Positions 1 through 6,638 of a stretch of 26,523 nt of DNA are shown here, one piece after another. The notes beneath the pieces were generated by a model. It had not been told where the DNA came from and did not search any database. It saw only the letters and a list, made by a program, of their open reading frames with translations. The position numbers and the translations under genes are program-made. Numbering within the stretch: the stretch's first letter is position 1; every line of letters starts with the position of its first letter. The stretch spans positions 1-26,523 of the IMG/VR virus record IMGVR_UViG_3300009605_006727; one strand, written 5' to 3'. This DNA comes from a virus.

Positions 1-39
1 AAGATTGTTGAAAAATTACAAAACACGGAGGAAAAGTAA
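1..39 (+). CDS. C-terminal end of an upstream gene (partial)
   Basis: Reading frame 1 is open from the window edge to a TAA and encodes KIVEKLQNTEEK, a charged, probably helical tail. The Shine-Dalgarno sequence of the next gene (GGAGG at 27-31) lies inside this tail, and the next ATG begins one base after the stop. This tight coupling matches the rest of the strand. Nothing can be said about function from 12 residues. Confidence 0.5.
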   Translation, partial: KIVEKLQNTEEK

Positions 40-40
40 G

Positions 41-430
41 ATGGCATCGCCAAAGAAAAAGAAATTAGCTAGAGCACGAAGAAGACTAGAAGCCGAACGT
101 GCTGCCGCAGCAGCGACGACAGAGGTTGTCACTGCAGCTGCAACAGAAACAGTTGCCACCACAGCAGATACTACTACTGAGACTTCAACTACTACAGAAG
201 CCACAGAGACTGTTACTACAGAAACCGCAGAAACCGCCGCCACTACGGGCGCCGTTGCAACAGCGACTGCGACTGTAGAAGATGCTGCTACCGTAGCTGC
301 TGTTACTGAAACTGCGAAAGCAACTGTAACAACTGCTGCAACCGAAGAAGCAACCACTACTTCGAAAGCAACAACTACCGCAAAGTCGACTTCGAAAAGT
401 ACAGCAAAGAGAACAAGAAAAACGTCTTAA
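41..430 (+). CDS. Low-complexity Ala/Thr/Glu-rich protein with basic ends
   Basis: This 129-residue protein has no recognisable domain. The start at 41 is chosen over an in-frame ATG at 5 because GGAGG at 27-31 sits nine bases upstream of it. The N-terminus is lysine/arginine rich (KKKKLARARRR). It is followed by about 85 residues made almost only of Ala, Thr, Glu and Val. The tail is again basic (KSTSKSTAKRTRKTS). Basic ends around an Ala/Thr-rich middle recall histone H1-like or linker proteins, but low-complexity composition is a weak guide. It heads a run of genes with short spacings (6 bases to the next). A nucleic-acid or scaffold-associated role is only a guess. Confidence 0.6.
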   Translation: MASPKKKKLARARRRLEAERAAAAATTEVVTAAATETVATTADTTTETSTTTEATETVTTETAETAATTGAVATATATVEDAATVAAVTETAKATVTTAATEEATTTSKATTTAKSTSKSTAKRTRKTS

Positions 431-436
431 TTTAAA

Positions 437-685
437 ATGGACTTCGCATCACTTACAAGACGGTTTTTAATGAATGAAACCAAAGAGCCGGGTATACAGA
501 GTTATATCCTAGCTCTCGGTGAAATTATCCATAATGTAAAACCAGGGACTCAAAGAGACTCCCGCCGTCTTGAAGTGGCTAAGACCCACCTAAGAGAGAT
601 AAAACGCCACACAAAGCGGCTACAGGAGCGTGTGAACGTCCTAGAAGAGCGTGTTAACGTCTTAGAAGAACAAAAAGGAGACTAA
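437..685 (+). CDS. Small coiled-coil protein, unknown function
   Basis: This 82-residue protein is not recognised. The C-terminal half is strongly helical and charged and ends in a tandem duplication of the heptad ERVNVLE (about residues 65-78), typical of a short parallel coiled coil. The N-terminal part (about residues 15-45) contains a moderately hydrophobic stretch, IQSYILALGEIIHNV. No good Shine-Dalgarno sequence precedes the ATG. It begins 6 bases after the previous stop, so translation may depend on coupling. It sits directly upstream of the large bifunctional nucleotidyltransferase gene (2-base gap). Confidence 0.7.
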   Translation: MDFASLTRRFLMNETKEPGIQSYILALGEIIHNVKPGTQRDSRRLEVAKTHLREIKRHTKRLQERVNVLEERVNVLEEQKGD

Positions 686-687
686 TC

Positions 688-2697
688 ATGGGCGTGACCC
701 ACATGATGCATCCGTTTGATCTACCCAATGTCAAAACGGGAAAAGACTTATTAAACTTTTTTCAAGACGCAAGTCGGTGGCTTAAAGAGAACTCCGCTGC
801 ATTGAAAATTGATGGTACTAATATACCCGTTAAGCTAATCGATGGCGACTTCGGAAAACAATTCGCTGGTGATCGTGGTTCTCTCCATCATGCAGATGTG
901 GCCGGCCTAACAAGTAAGAATGTAGCTACAAGATTCAGAGAAGGACATGGGTTTATAGAAACCATACCTGCCGTAGCTGCGGTTTTTGACGCGGTACTTC
1001 CCAACATTGAAAAAGAATTAGAAGCACTTGGAATGATGGATGATCCATCAATTTACTTAAATACCGAATACGTACCCGCTTCCGGAAAAGGAAATGTCAT
1101 ACAATACGGAGATCAAGAAGAGGGTGAAGAGTCAGTCAACACAATTGCAATTCATAACTTAAGCCAGTTTTATGCTAAAACAAGCAAAATTAAAGGCAAA
1201 GCTGTTCGGCCGGGCTTACCTAGGCCGATTGATCCGATAACAAAGCGCGCAACGACCACAGATGCTGCAACTGAAATTCCATACGATGAGGGTGTTATGA
1301 AAAGCCTCATTGCAAAGATGAACGCAACACTACAGAAACAAGAGTTGCCCTTTAAGGTTTTCGGAAGTGTGCCAACACACAAACTAAAGGCAGATATTAA
1401 CTTAAGTGAAGTTTTAGAATCTCCTGTCTCAATATTATTAGACGAAGAAGTTACCACCAAATCTCTTGGAGAATGGCTAGCTCATGCTGTTAACCCAAAG
1501 CGAGAAACCATGGAGCTGAGTAACGGTAATGTAGTGGCAGCTGTACATAAAGAAATATACCAACGTATTATTCCGGAAGATCCCAGTAACGCCTTGGCAG
1601 TAGCAAAGCTTCTTGCGAATCCCGAAAGAGACTATAAGAAGGCAATCGATGGGGCTATATTCTATCACGCGACCAGATTACTCGGACAAGCTATATTGGA
1701 TCCTCTCGATAGTGAACTTGGTTCTGTCATGGATCATGAAGGCATTGTGCTCCGCGATAAGACTTTTGGGCCCAATCCGGTTAAGATTACTGGCAATTTC
1801 ATATTGGGTGGCCTCGTGTCTTCATTCAAGCGCAACGAATCTTTAACCGAAGAGGACGATTCGCCGGTTGGTGAGAGTTCTGTTGTTTTCATTCCGGGCG
1901 GTTTCAAACCTCCACACAAAGGGCACGTATATCTCATAAAGAAGGCCATTGAACTAGCAAAAGACTCAAAACCTTACATAGTTACAGGAGAAACTTCAAG
2001 AGATGGTATAACATTAGATCAATCTAAACGTATACTTGACCTTTACCTTAAAAATGAGGATGTTGCCGTAGGTTTTTCGCGTGATGAAGTAGATATCTTG
2101 TTTGTTCCTGAAACCGGAGTACCAAAGCTTGATGCCGAAGGTCGCGAAATGCTTAGGAAAGATGGCCAACCAATAATAACAAACAGTCCCCTTCAAGTAA
2201 TTTATAACAAATCGATGGAACTACCTCCAGACACAACAGTTTTTATTGCTTCAAGTGCGGCTGATCCCGGACATGCGTCTGTTGGGACTTCAATTAAGGA
2301 TTCTAGGGAAGATCTAGATGTTAGACCATTAATCATCCAGATTCCAGAAGAGTACATGGATGCCAAGACGGGACAGAAACTAAGCGCCACAGTGTTAAGA
2401 AAAGCTATTAAAAACAGTGATTTTGAGAGATTTAAGGACTTCGTGCCTGAAGCTTCTTTGAAAAGCGCTGGCTTTGTATTCCATGAGGTGCTAGGTGCCG
2501 GATTTCCATCGAATGCGGCCGATAACCCATTTGAAATCTCAGATGTTGGTCATTCTATTGAACATGACGAAGAGCTAGAAGAGATGAGCGTGTCTACTGG
2601 AGTTGGTGCTATGGGTCATATGGGGACATCAAGAAAAAGAAAGAAGCAGTTAAAAGAACTATTTATTAATGATGTTCTAGACTATTTAATAAGATAG
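688..2697 (+). CDS. Fusion of ligase-like nucleotidyltransferase and HxGH cytidylyl/adenylyltransferase
   Basis: The 669-residue product has two enzyme-like parts. The N-terminal about 380 residues carry signatures of the covalent nucleotidyltransferase (DNA/RNA ligase) fold: KIDG at 40-43 as motif I with candidate nucleotidyl-lysine K40, EGIVLRDK at 351-358 resembling motif IV, and VKIT at 365-368 resembling motif V. The second part (about 395-610) is a class I nucleotidylyltransferase. It starts at GGFKPPHKGH with the HxGH signature at 410-413 and carries SATVLR (566-571) where such enzymes have their ISxTxxR motif. The start follows AGGAG at 676-680, seven bases upstream. The ligase-like reading rests on short motifs spread over a long region and is the less certain half. 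The C-terminal about 60 residues are acidic, then basic (SRKRKKQLKELF), and unassigned. The substrate is unknown; NAD-type, CDP-sugar or RNA-end chemistry are all possible. Confidence 0.8.
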   Translation: MGVTHMMHPFDLPNVKTGKDLLNFFQDASRWLKENSAALKIDGTNIPVKLIDGDFGKQFAGDRGSLHHADVAGLTSKNVATRFREGHGFIETIPAVAAVFDAVLPNIEKELEALGMMDDPSIYLNTEYVPASGKGNVIQYGDQEEGEESVNTIAIHNLSQFYAKTSKIKGKAVRPGLPRPIDPITKRATTTDAATEIPYDEGVMKSLIAKMNATLQKQELPFKVFGSVPTHKLKADINLSEVLESPVSILLDEEVTTKSLGEWLAHAVNPKRETMELSNGNVVAAVHKEIYQRIIPEDPSNALAVAKLLANPERDYKKAIDGAIFYHATRLLGQAILDPLDSELGSVMDHEGIVLRDKTFGPNPVKITGNFILGGLVSSFKRNESLTEEDDSPVGESSVVFIPGGFKPPHKGHVYLIKKAIELAKDSKPYIVTGETSRDGITLDQSKRILDLYLKNEDVAVGFSRDEVDILFVPETGVPKLDAEGREMLRKDGQPIITNSPLQVIYNKSMELPPDTTVFIASSAADPGHASVGTSIKDSREDLDVRPLIIQIPEEYMDAKTGQKLSATVLRKAIKNSDFERFKDFVPEASLKSAGFVFHEVLGAGFPSNAADNPFEISDVGHSIEHDEELEEMSVSTGVGAMGHMGTSRKRKKQLKELFINDVLDYLIR

Positions 2698-2710
2698 AGG
2701 ATTTTACTAT

Positions 2711-3607
2711 ATGTCAATTGAAAGAGAAACATTCATAAAAGAACTTGAACTTCGCGAAAACATTCGCCGAGCAGTTCGAATCGTTAAAGCCAACAAGATA
2801 CAGGCGATTAACGAGCAAAAAGCTCAAGAGCAGCATCTTCGCACCTTGATCAACAGAACAATAACGGAGCAGAAATTAACAGATATCGATTCTGTGTTCT
2901 CTTTCCTCTTCGAACAGGAGCAAGTCGACCCAGACGAAGCGCCACACCGTTCGACTGCAATCAACAAGCTAGAAACGCTTCTCAAGGCTATCATAGACAA
3001 GCTAGAGGACGGATATAAATCTCTAACAACTGCGCCAGAGCAGCGAGAGTCATACAGAGCCCATATTGTCAATGGTGTAGTAAACGCCTTATCGGTAGTT
3101 GATTCTAAGGATGAGAAGCAGCATGGGGGCGGAAAAACTCCTATAGTTCCTGTGACCGAAGAAGTCGGCGTTGATATCGGAACGGAGCCAGAAGAAGATG
3201 AAGCTTTTCTTGCAGTCCGAGATGTAGATAAACAGAAATTAGAAGACCCGGATCCGGAAATAGAAAAAGCTGCAAATTTCGGGATCGAAGGTATGGATGA
3301 GACCGGCCGCGATTTCGCCATTGAGGCGTTCGATGAAATTGATTCGCAGATTGTCAATGTTTATTCAAAGCTTCGAAATACTGCCGATAAAAAAGAATTT
3401 CAAGATTATCTAGTAACGAACCTCAAGTTGCATTTTGATATTTTTGAGAAGGAGCTGGACGCTAAGATAGCCGAGCCTACAACTCCGGAATATGAAAGGG
3501 AGCAGGATGCCAACGCGGCAGGGATGGAAGAACCTCCCATGGCCGAAGAAGATATCAGCCTAGATCTCAACGAAATTAAGCAATGGCTCAAAAGTCAAAA
3601 AAGATAA
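2711..3607 (+). CDS. Acidic helical protein, unknown function
   Basis: This 298-residue, highly charged, mostly helical protein has no recognised domain. The N-terminal 60 residues are rich in Lys, Arg, Glu and Gln and look like a long helix. A second helical block lies near residues 80-125. The centre is acidic and Pro-containing, and the C-terminus ends in a basic amphipathic stretch (IKQWLKSQKR). Composition would suit a scaffold or core-type structural protein, but this is inference. GAGG at 2697-2700 lies ten bases before the ATG. The gene overlaps the next start by 25 bases, indicating co-translation with the HTH-like protein downstream. Confidence 0.75.
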   Translation: MSIERETFIKELELRENIRRAVRIVKANKIQAINEQKAQEQHLRTLINRTITEQKLTDIDSVFSFLFEQEQVDPDEAPHRSTAINKLETLLKAIIDKLEDGYKSLTTAPEQRESYRAHIVNGVVNALSVVDSKDEKQHGGGKTPIVPVTEEVGVDIGTEPEEDEAFLAVRDVDKQKLEDPDPEIEKAANFGIEGMDETGRDFAIEAFDEIDSQIVNVYSKLRNTADKKEFQDYLVTNLKLHFDIFEKELDAKIAEPTTPEYEREQDANAAGMEEPPMAEEDISLDLNEIKQWLKSQKR

Positions 3608-3948
3608 GAGGCAAGAACCAATCTCATAGTATTTCTAGAAAGTTACGACTAGAGAGAAAGTCCTCAGACGAATTCGAAGTGATGCTGAACTCCTTAACTC
3701 TGGAGGAAATTGTCGGACTTAAGTTAGAGTTGGCATCAAAAGCAGTCAAAGGCAAGATGTATGGAATCCCTCTCTGGAGTAAACTTCCGGAAATAGCCCG
3801 GGACGCAGCATTTAAATATGCGGCCTCTGCCACGAAATCCAAGTCTGAAGCTGCAAAGTTCTTAGGTATCAGTGTCTTAAGGTATAACAAGTTATATTAT
3901 CGTTATACAATTGATGAGTATTTTACTGAGAATAAAGAGGATTTGTGA
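3583..3948 (+). CDS. Small HTH-like protein, possible DNA-binding regulator
   Basis: The 121-residue product has a basic N-terminal 25 residues (KSKKIRGKNQSHSISRKLRLER), a middle helical region, and a C-terminal segment KSKSEAAKFLGISVLRYNKLY (about residues 86-106). That segment looks like the helix-turn-helix of Fis/AraC-type short domains, where 'EAAKFLGIS' forms the first helix and turn. Known families with this motif bind DNA. A regulatory role here is inference and weak. The start lies inside the end of the previous gene. The stop overlaps a downstream ATG (ATGA). Confidence 0.7.
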   Translation: MAQKSKKIRGKNQSHSISRKLRLERKSSDEFEVMLNSLTLEEIVGLKLELASKAVKGKMYGIPLWSKLPEIARDAAFKYAASATKSKSEAAKFLGISVLRYNKLYYRYTIDEYFTENKEDL

Positions 3949-4019
3949 TGTCAGGGTCTCAGGAAGAGGATATAGTGGATAATTATCTTGATATCAATAC
4001 TAATTGGTGTTATAATTAA
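3948..4019 (+). CDS. Possible 23-residue micro-ORF before the tmRNA
   Basis: An ATG overlaps the preceding TGA and opens a short frame encoding MSGSQEEDIVDNYLDINTNWCYN, ending at TAA. The ATGA overlap is the typical coupling seen elsewhere on this strand. However, the 3' half coincides with a good sigma70-type promoter for the tmRNA, so the frame may be incidental. There is no homology to invoke. Confidence 0.25.
   Translation: MSGSQEEDIVDNYLDINTNWCYN
3988..4016 (+). promoter_or_regulatory. sigma70-type promoter of the tmRNA gene
   Basis: TTGATA at 3988-3993 and TATAAT at 4011-4016 are separated by 17 bases, with a TGGTG just upstream of the -10. Expected initiation near 4023 gives a leader of about 15 bases before the mature tmRNA 5' end, which RNase P would remove. 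Confidence 0.6.
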
Positions 4020-4037
4020 AGCTAATAACTAAAAGAA

Positions 4038-4355
4038 GGGGGTGACTAGGTATCGACAGGGTATAAAATATTGAATGGTGCAAGCTGTGCAACTACTGAA
4101 TATAACACATAAAACTTAATTCAGAACTATAATAACTGCCAATAACGCAGATTACGATCTAGCCTTAACCGCTTAATCCTTGGTTGCTCTTCATACCAAG
4201 TGTCCAAGAAGAGTCTAATAAATAAAACGTTTGTTTTTTAGTTTTTGTCGGATTGAAAAAAAGCTAAAACAATTGCCACATTGTGGCCAAGCTTGTGAAT
4301 GACCTGAAAATATGTATATTTCTGGACGACGGTGCAAGTCCGTCCACCTCCACCA
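4038..4355 (+). ncRNA. ssrA: tmRNA (transfer-messenger RNA), phage-encoded
   Basis: The tRNA-like ends are clear. GGGGGTG (4038-4044) pairs over seven bases with CACCTCC (4345-4351), including a G3-U wobble, the alanine identity element. A discriminator A and an encoded CCA (4353-4355) follow. The T stem is GACGG (4328-4332) with CCGTC (4340-4344). The 5' segment GACTAGGTATCGACAGGG and a GGTGCAAGC block match the conserved tmRNA start, and TATATTTCTGGACG matches the conserved approach to the T arm. The resume frame starts at GCC 4138 and encodes ANNADYDLALTA before TAA 4174-4176. Downstream, CTTGG/CCAAG and CTCTTC/GAAGAG interleave near 4178-4216 as an H-type pseudoknot. Length is 318 nt. One oddity: the T loop reads TGCAAGT, with G where T55 is usual. 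tmRNA is charged with alanine and rescues stalled ribosomes together with SmpB; no smpB gene is visible here. Confidence 0.93.
4138..4176 (+). other. tmRNA tag-peptide reading frame
   Basis: The resume codon GCC is followed by codons giving NNADYDLALTA and TAA, so the full tag is ANNADYDLALTA preceded by the alanine delivered by the tmRNA. The start AN and the A-x-Y core match bacterial tags. The C-terminus is LTA instead of the usual LAA recognised by ClpXP and ClpAP. The stop lies in the loop of a short AACC/GGTT hairpin, as in other tmRNAs. Confidence 0.85.
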
Positions 4356-4406
4356 TATTAAAAGGCGTTTCCACCTTTCATAGACTACTTACTATGGAGG
4401 GTGGAT

Positions 4407-4949
4407 ATGTCCAAAATTACATTAACCTGTCCTATATGTGGGATGCATTTTGATAGAAACAAAAAAGAATATAATAGAAGTCAAAGGGTTGGCCGGCCAA
4501 GTTATTGTTCTAGATCTTGTTCTGGTAAGGCCAATATTCAAAGTTTAGGACGCTATGTTGGCGACGACAGCCAGCTTCGGCTTCATGGATATAAACGAAA
4601 AGCAGATGAGTTTTCTAAATTTAGATATTTTTTAAGACGTATAAAATCTAGAGATTATAAAAAAGGTAAAAGCGATATTGACTTACCCTATCTCAAAGAG
4701 TTATGGGTAAGTCAAGAAGGTAAGTGCCCTTTTACCGGATGGGATCTCATCCTTCCAAATAACTCATCGAAACGAAATGATAGATCCGCAATGAGAGCAT
4801 CTATAGATAGAATTGATAACAATAAAGGTTATATAAAAGGAAATATTCGTTTTGTAGCTGTGATGGCTAACTACTGCCGAAATTCTTTTTCTGATGATGA
4901 AGTTAAGATGTTTTGCGAAGCAGTTGTAAGAAATAGAAATATATTATGA
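4407..4949 (+). CDS. HNH homing-type endonuclease, adjacent to tmRNA
   Basis: The 180-residue protein starts at ATG 4407, six bases after GGAGG (4396-4400); a GTG at 4401 is in frame but overlaps that signal. The N-terminus has a zinc-finger-like set of cysteines (CPICGMHF, then CSRSC). A basic linker follows, then an HNH-type core: CPFTG at 107-111, SIDRIDNNKGYIKGNIR from 132, and a final asparagine-rich helix (ANYCRN). This arrangement is common in free-standing phage HNH endonucleases, which nick DNA and promote spread of their own locus. It begins about 50 bases after the tmRNA, suggesting the tmRNA region as cleavage or insertion site (inference). The stop overlaps the next ATG. Confidence 0.85.
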   Translation: MSKITLTCPICGMHFDRNKKEYNRSQRVGRPSYCSRSCSGKANIQSLGRYVGDDSQLRLHGYKRKADEFSKFRYFLRRIKSRDYKKGKSDIDLPYLKELWVSQEGKCPFTGWDLILPNNSSKRNDRSAMRASIDRIDNNKGYIKGNIRFVAVMANYCRNSFSDDEVKMFCEAVVRNRNIL

Positions 4950-5497
4950 AGAAGATCTTATTATATATAATATTAATATTAATAATACCTAATACTATAT
5001 TAGCTGGTAATTTAATTACTAACTTTTCTAGAATTCATGCAATAGACTCTCAGCCATATAAAATTGGTAAATGGATCGATATTCCTCAGATTGTTGTTTG
5101 CAGTACTGCTCCCATCACCCTAGAAGGTGTAAAGGCCGCAATCGATTGGTGGACTAAAAGGGGTCACAAACTTAATAAAAATATTATATTTAAGAATAAA
5201 GAAGCTGATATTATATGTAATGAAGCTACTCCTATAGGTTATATAACAATTGATATAGGAGATGAGAATACATTACAAAAAGACACCTCTCTGGGCACTT
5301 CATATGTCTCAGTATTAGATCCAATTGGTGAAATCGTATGGACCAGAATATATCTTAAATTTACTCCCAATCCAATGGTCTTAGAACATGAACTAGGTCA
5401 TGGTTTGGGATTTCTTCATTATAATAAAGTTGGCCATTTGATGCATGAGAAGTGGGCTGAAAGCGGCTGGTCTGATATAGGCTTAAATTTAAAATAA
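4946..5497 (+). CDS. Secreted zinc metalloprotease (metzincin)
   Basis: The 183-residue protein begins with a classical signal peptide (MKK, then a hydrophobic stretch to about residue 20, ending TILAG). The catalytic site is HELGHGLGFLH at 148-158, the full HExxHxxGxxH zinc signature with three histidine ligands and E149 as the general base. HLMHE follows, with M166 as the metzincin Met-turn. It therefore should act outside the cytoplasm, in the periplasm or on the envelope, as a peptidase resembling M10/M12 families. The substrate is unknown: a host envelope protein or lysis function are options. It overlaps the HNH gene by four bases (ATGA). Confidence 0.85.
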   Translation: MKKILLYIILILIIPNTILAGNLITNFSRIHAIDSQPYKIGKWIDIPQIVVCSTAPITLEGVKAAIDWWTKRGHKLNKNIIFKNKEADIICNEATPIGYITIDIGDENTLQKDTSLGTSYVSVLDPIGEIVWTRIYLKFTPNPMVLEHELGHGLGFLHYNKVGHLMHEKWAESGWSDIGLNLK

Positions 5498-5546
5498 TTT
5501 GTGGGCTGCATAACTCGACACTAGTTAGCTGTGGAGGGCGCCCCAC

Positions 5547-6638
5547 TTGCGTAAAAAGAAGCTTAAAATTGGCCTTGTATCGGGTCATGATGAGAACATC
5601 TGGAGTAACGGCCTCGTACAGAATGTTTGGAACCTATATAGGCTTTTAAAATTAGCTGGTTACAACGTACATTGCGTATCTCAGAGTAGTAAGATAGCCG
5701 GGAAGAGCCTCTTTGACGCAAAGATCAAACCTCTACTAATAGAAAATGCAAATCAATATGATCTCATTATTGAGATTGTCCACGGCCTCACAACTAAATT
5801 AGCAGACAGTTATGTTAAGAAGGGTGGCATAGTTGTTGGTGTACAGTATGGAAACAATCTCCTAATCCACACAGAAAATATGTTATTCAAGGACGATCTG
5901 CTTCCAAAGCATGAGACCAGAAGGTCCGAAATATGGACTAGCCCTCACTACGATTTTGCAGTTCCAGCATATGAAATTTTAGAGAAAATGCCAGTTAAGA
6001 TATGTCCATATGTTTGGGATTCAGATATATTTGATTTAGCATGCAAGAACAAAAAATATGATCCATTCTTCAAACAAGGGCAAGATATCAAAACATTTGC
6101 ATCGTTCGAACCAAACATCAATATGGTGAAAACTAGTACAATTCCTATATTAATTGCTGAAAAGTACGCCGATATGACCGGTGATTATGACAAAGACGTT
6201 TATATATTTGGAGCTGAGAAACTTAAAGGAAATCCAACGTTTATCGATTTTATTCGCAAACTAGAATTACATAAAAAAAGAAAGATTTCTTTCGAAGGCC
6301 GTTGGCACACGCCCTTTGTAATGCATAAAGGTTTTGCGGACGTAATTATATCACATCAGTGGCAAAATCACTTAAATTACCTACAGTTAGAAGCAATGTA
6401 TACAAATAGGCCATGTGTTCATAATAACCCTAGGCTTGCAGAATATGGGTCTTTTTATAATGAATTTGATGTTACTGAGGGCGCCTTGCAGTTGCAGAAC
6501 GCTCTGGAGACTCATAATGAGAATTTTGAAGAGATATCAGAGATGAACAGAGAACGCCTTTGGCGGTTCAGTCCGATAAACAAAAAAAATGTACAGGGAT
6601 ATAGCGAACTAATCGAGGAGCTGATGGATAAAAGATGA
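5547..6638 (+). CDS. DUF2827-type glycosyltransferase-like protein, TTG start
   Basis: The 363-residue protein resembles DUF2827 proteins, a GT-B-like glycosyltransferase group. The N-terminus KKLKIGLVSGHDENIWSNG fits a first Rossmann strand. The C-terminal half holds SHQWQNHLNYLQLEAM (from residue 269, H270) followed by PCVHNNPRLAEYGSFY, which resembles the family's donor-site region. Translation appears to start at TTG 5547: GGAGGG at 5533-5538 is eight bases upstream and no early in-frame ATG exists. It overlaps the aminotransferase by four bases, so the two are co-translated and may act in one pathway, such as making or attaching an amino sugar. The target (base, virion glycan or host surface) is not visible. 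Confidence 0.8.
   Translation: MRKKKLKIGLVSGHDENIWSNGLVQNVWNLYRLLKLAGYNVHCVSQSSKIAGKSLFDAKIKPLLIENANQYDLIIEIVHGLTTKLADSYVKKGGIVVGVQYGNNLLIHTENMLFKDDLLPKHETRRSEIWTSPHYDFAVPAYEILEKMPVKICPYVWDSDIFDLACKNKKYDPFFKQGQDIKTFASFEPNINMVKTSTIPILIAEKYADMTGDYDKDVYIFGAEKLKGNPTFIDFIRKLELHKKRKISFEGRWHTPFVMHKGFADVIISHQWQNHLNYLQLEAMYTNRPCVHNNPRLAEYGSFYNEFDVTEGALQLQNALETHNENFEEISEMNRERLWRFSPINKKNVQGYSELIEELMDKR

Noticed and set aside
2824-3357. Minus-strand 177-codon frame opposite the acidic protein gene
   Set aside because: Serine-rich low-complexity shadow of a plus-strand gene with a supported start and overlap structure.
3583-3607. Frameshift joining the acidic protein and the HTH-like protein
   Set aside because: The overlap is only 25 bases, both frames have plausible ends, and no slippery sequence is visible.
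4356-4385. Terminator after the tmRNA
   Set aside because: AAAGG/CCTTT gives only a weak 5-bp hairpin with no T tract, so it is not called.
4020-4406. Riboswitch or group I intron in the gap before the HNH gene
   Set aside because: tRNA-like ends, the resume frame and tmRNA-conserved blocks account for the region; no exon sequences are split.
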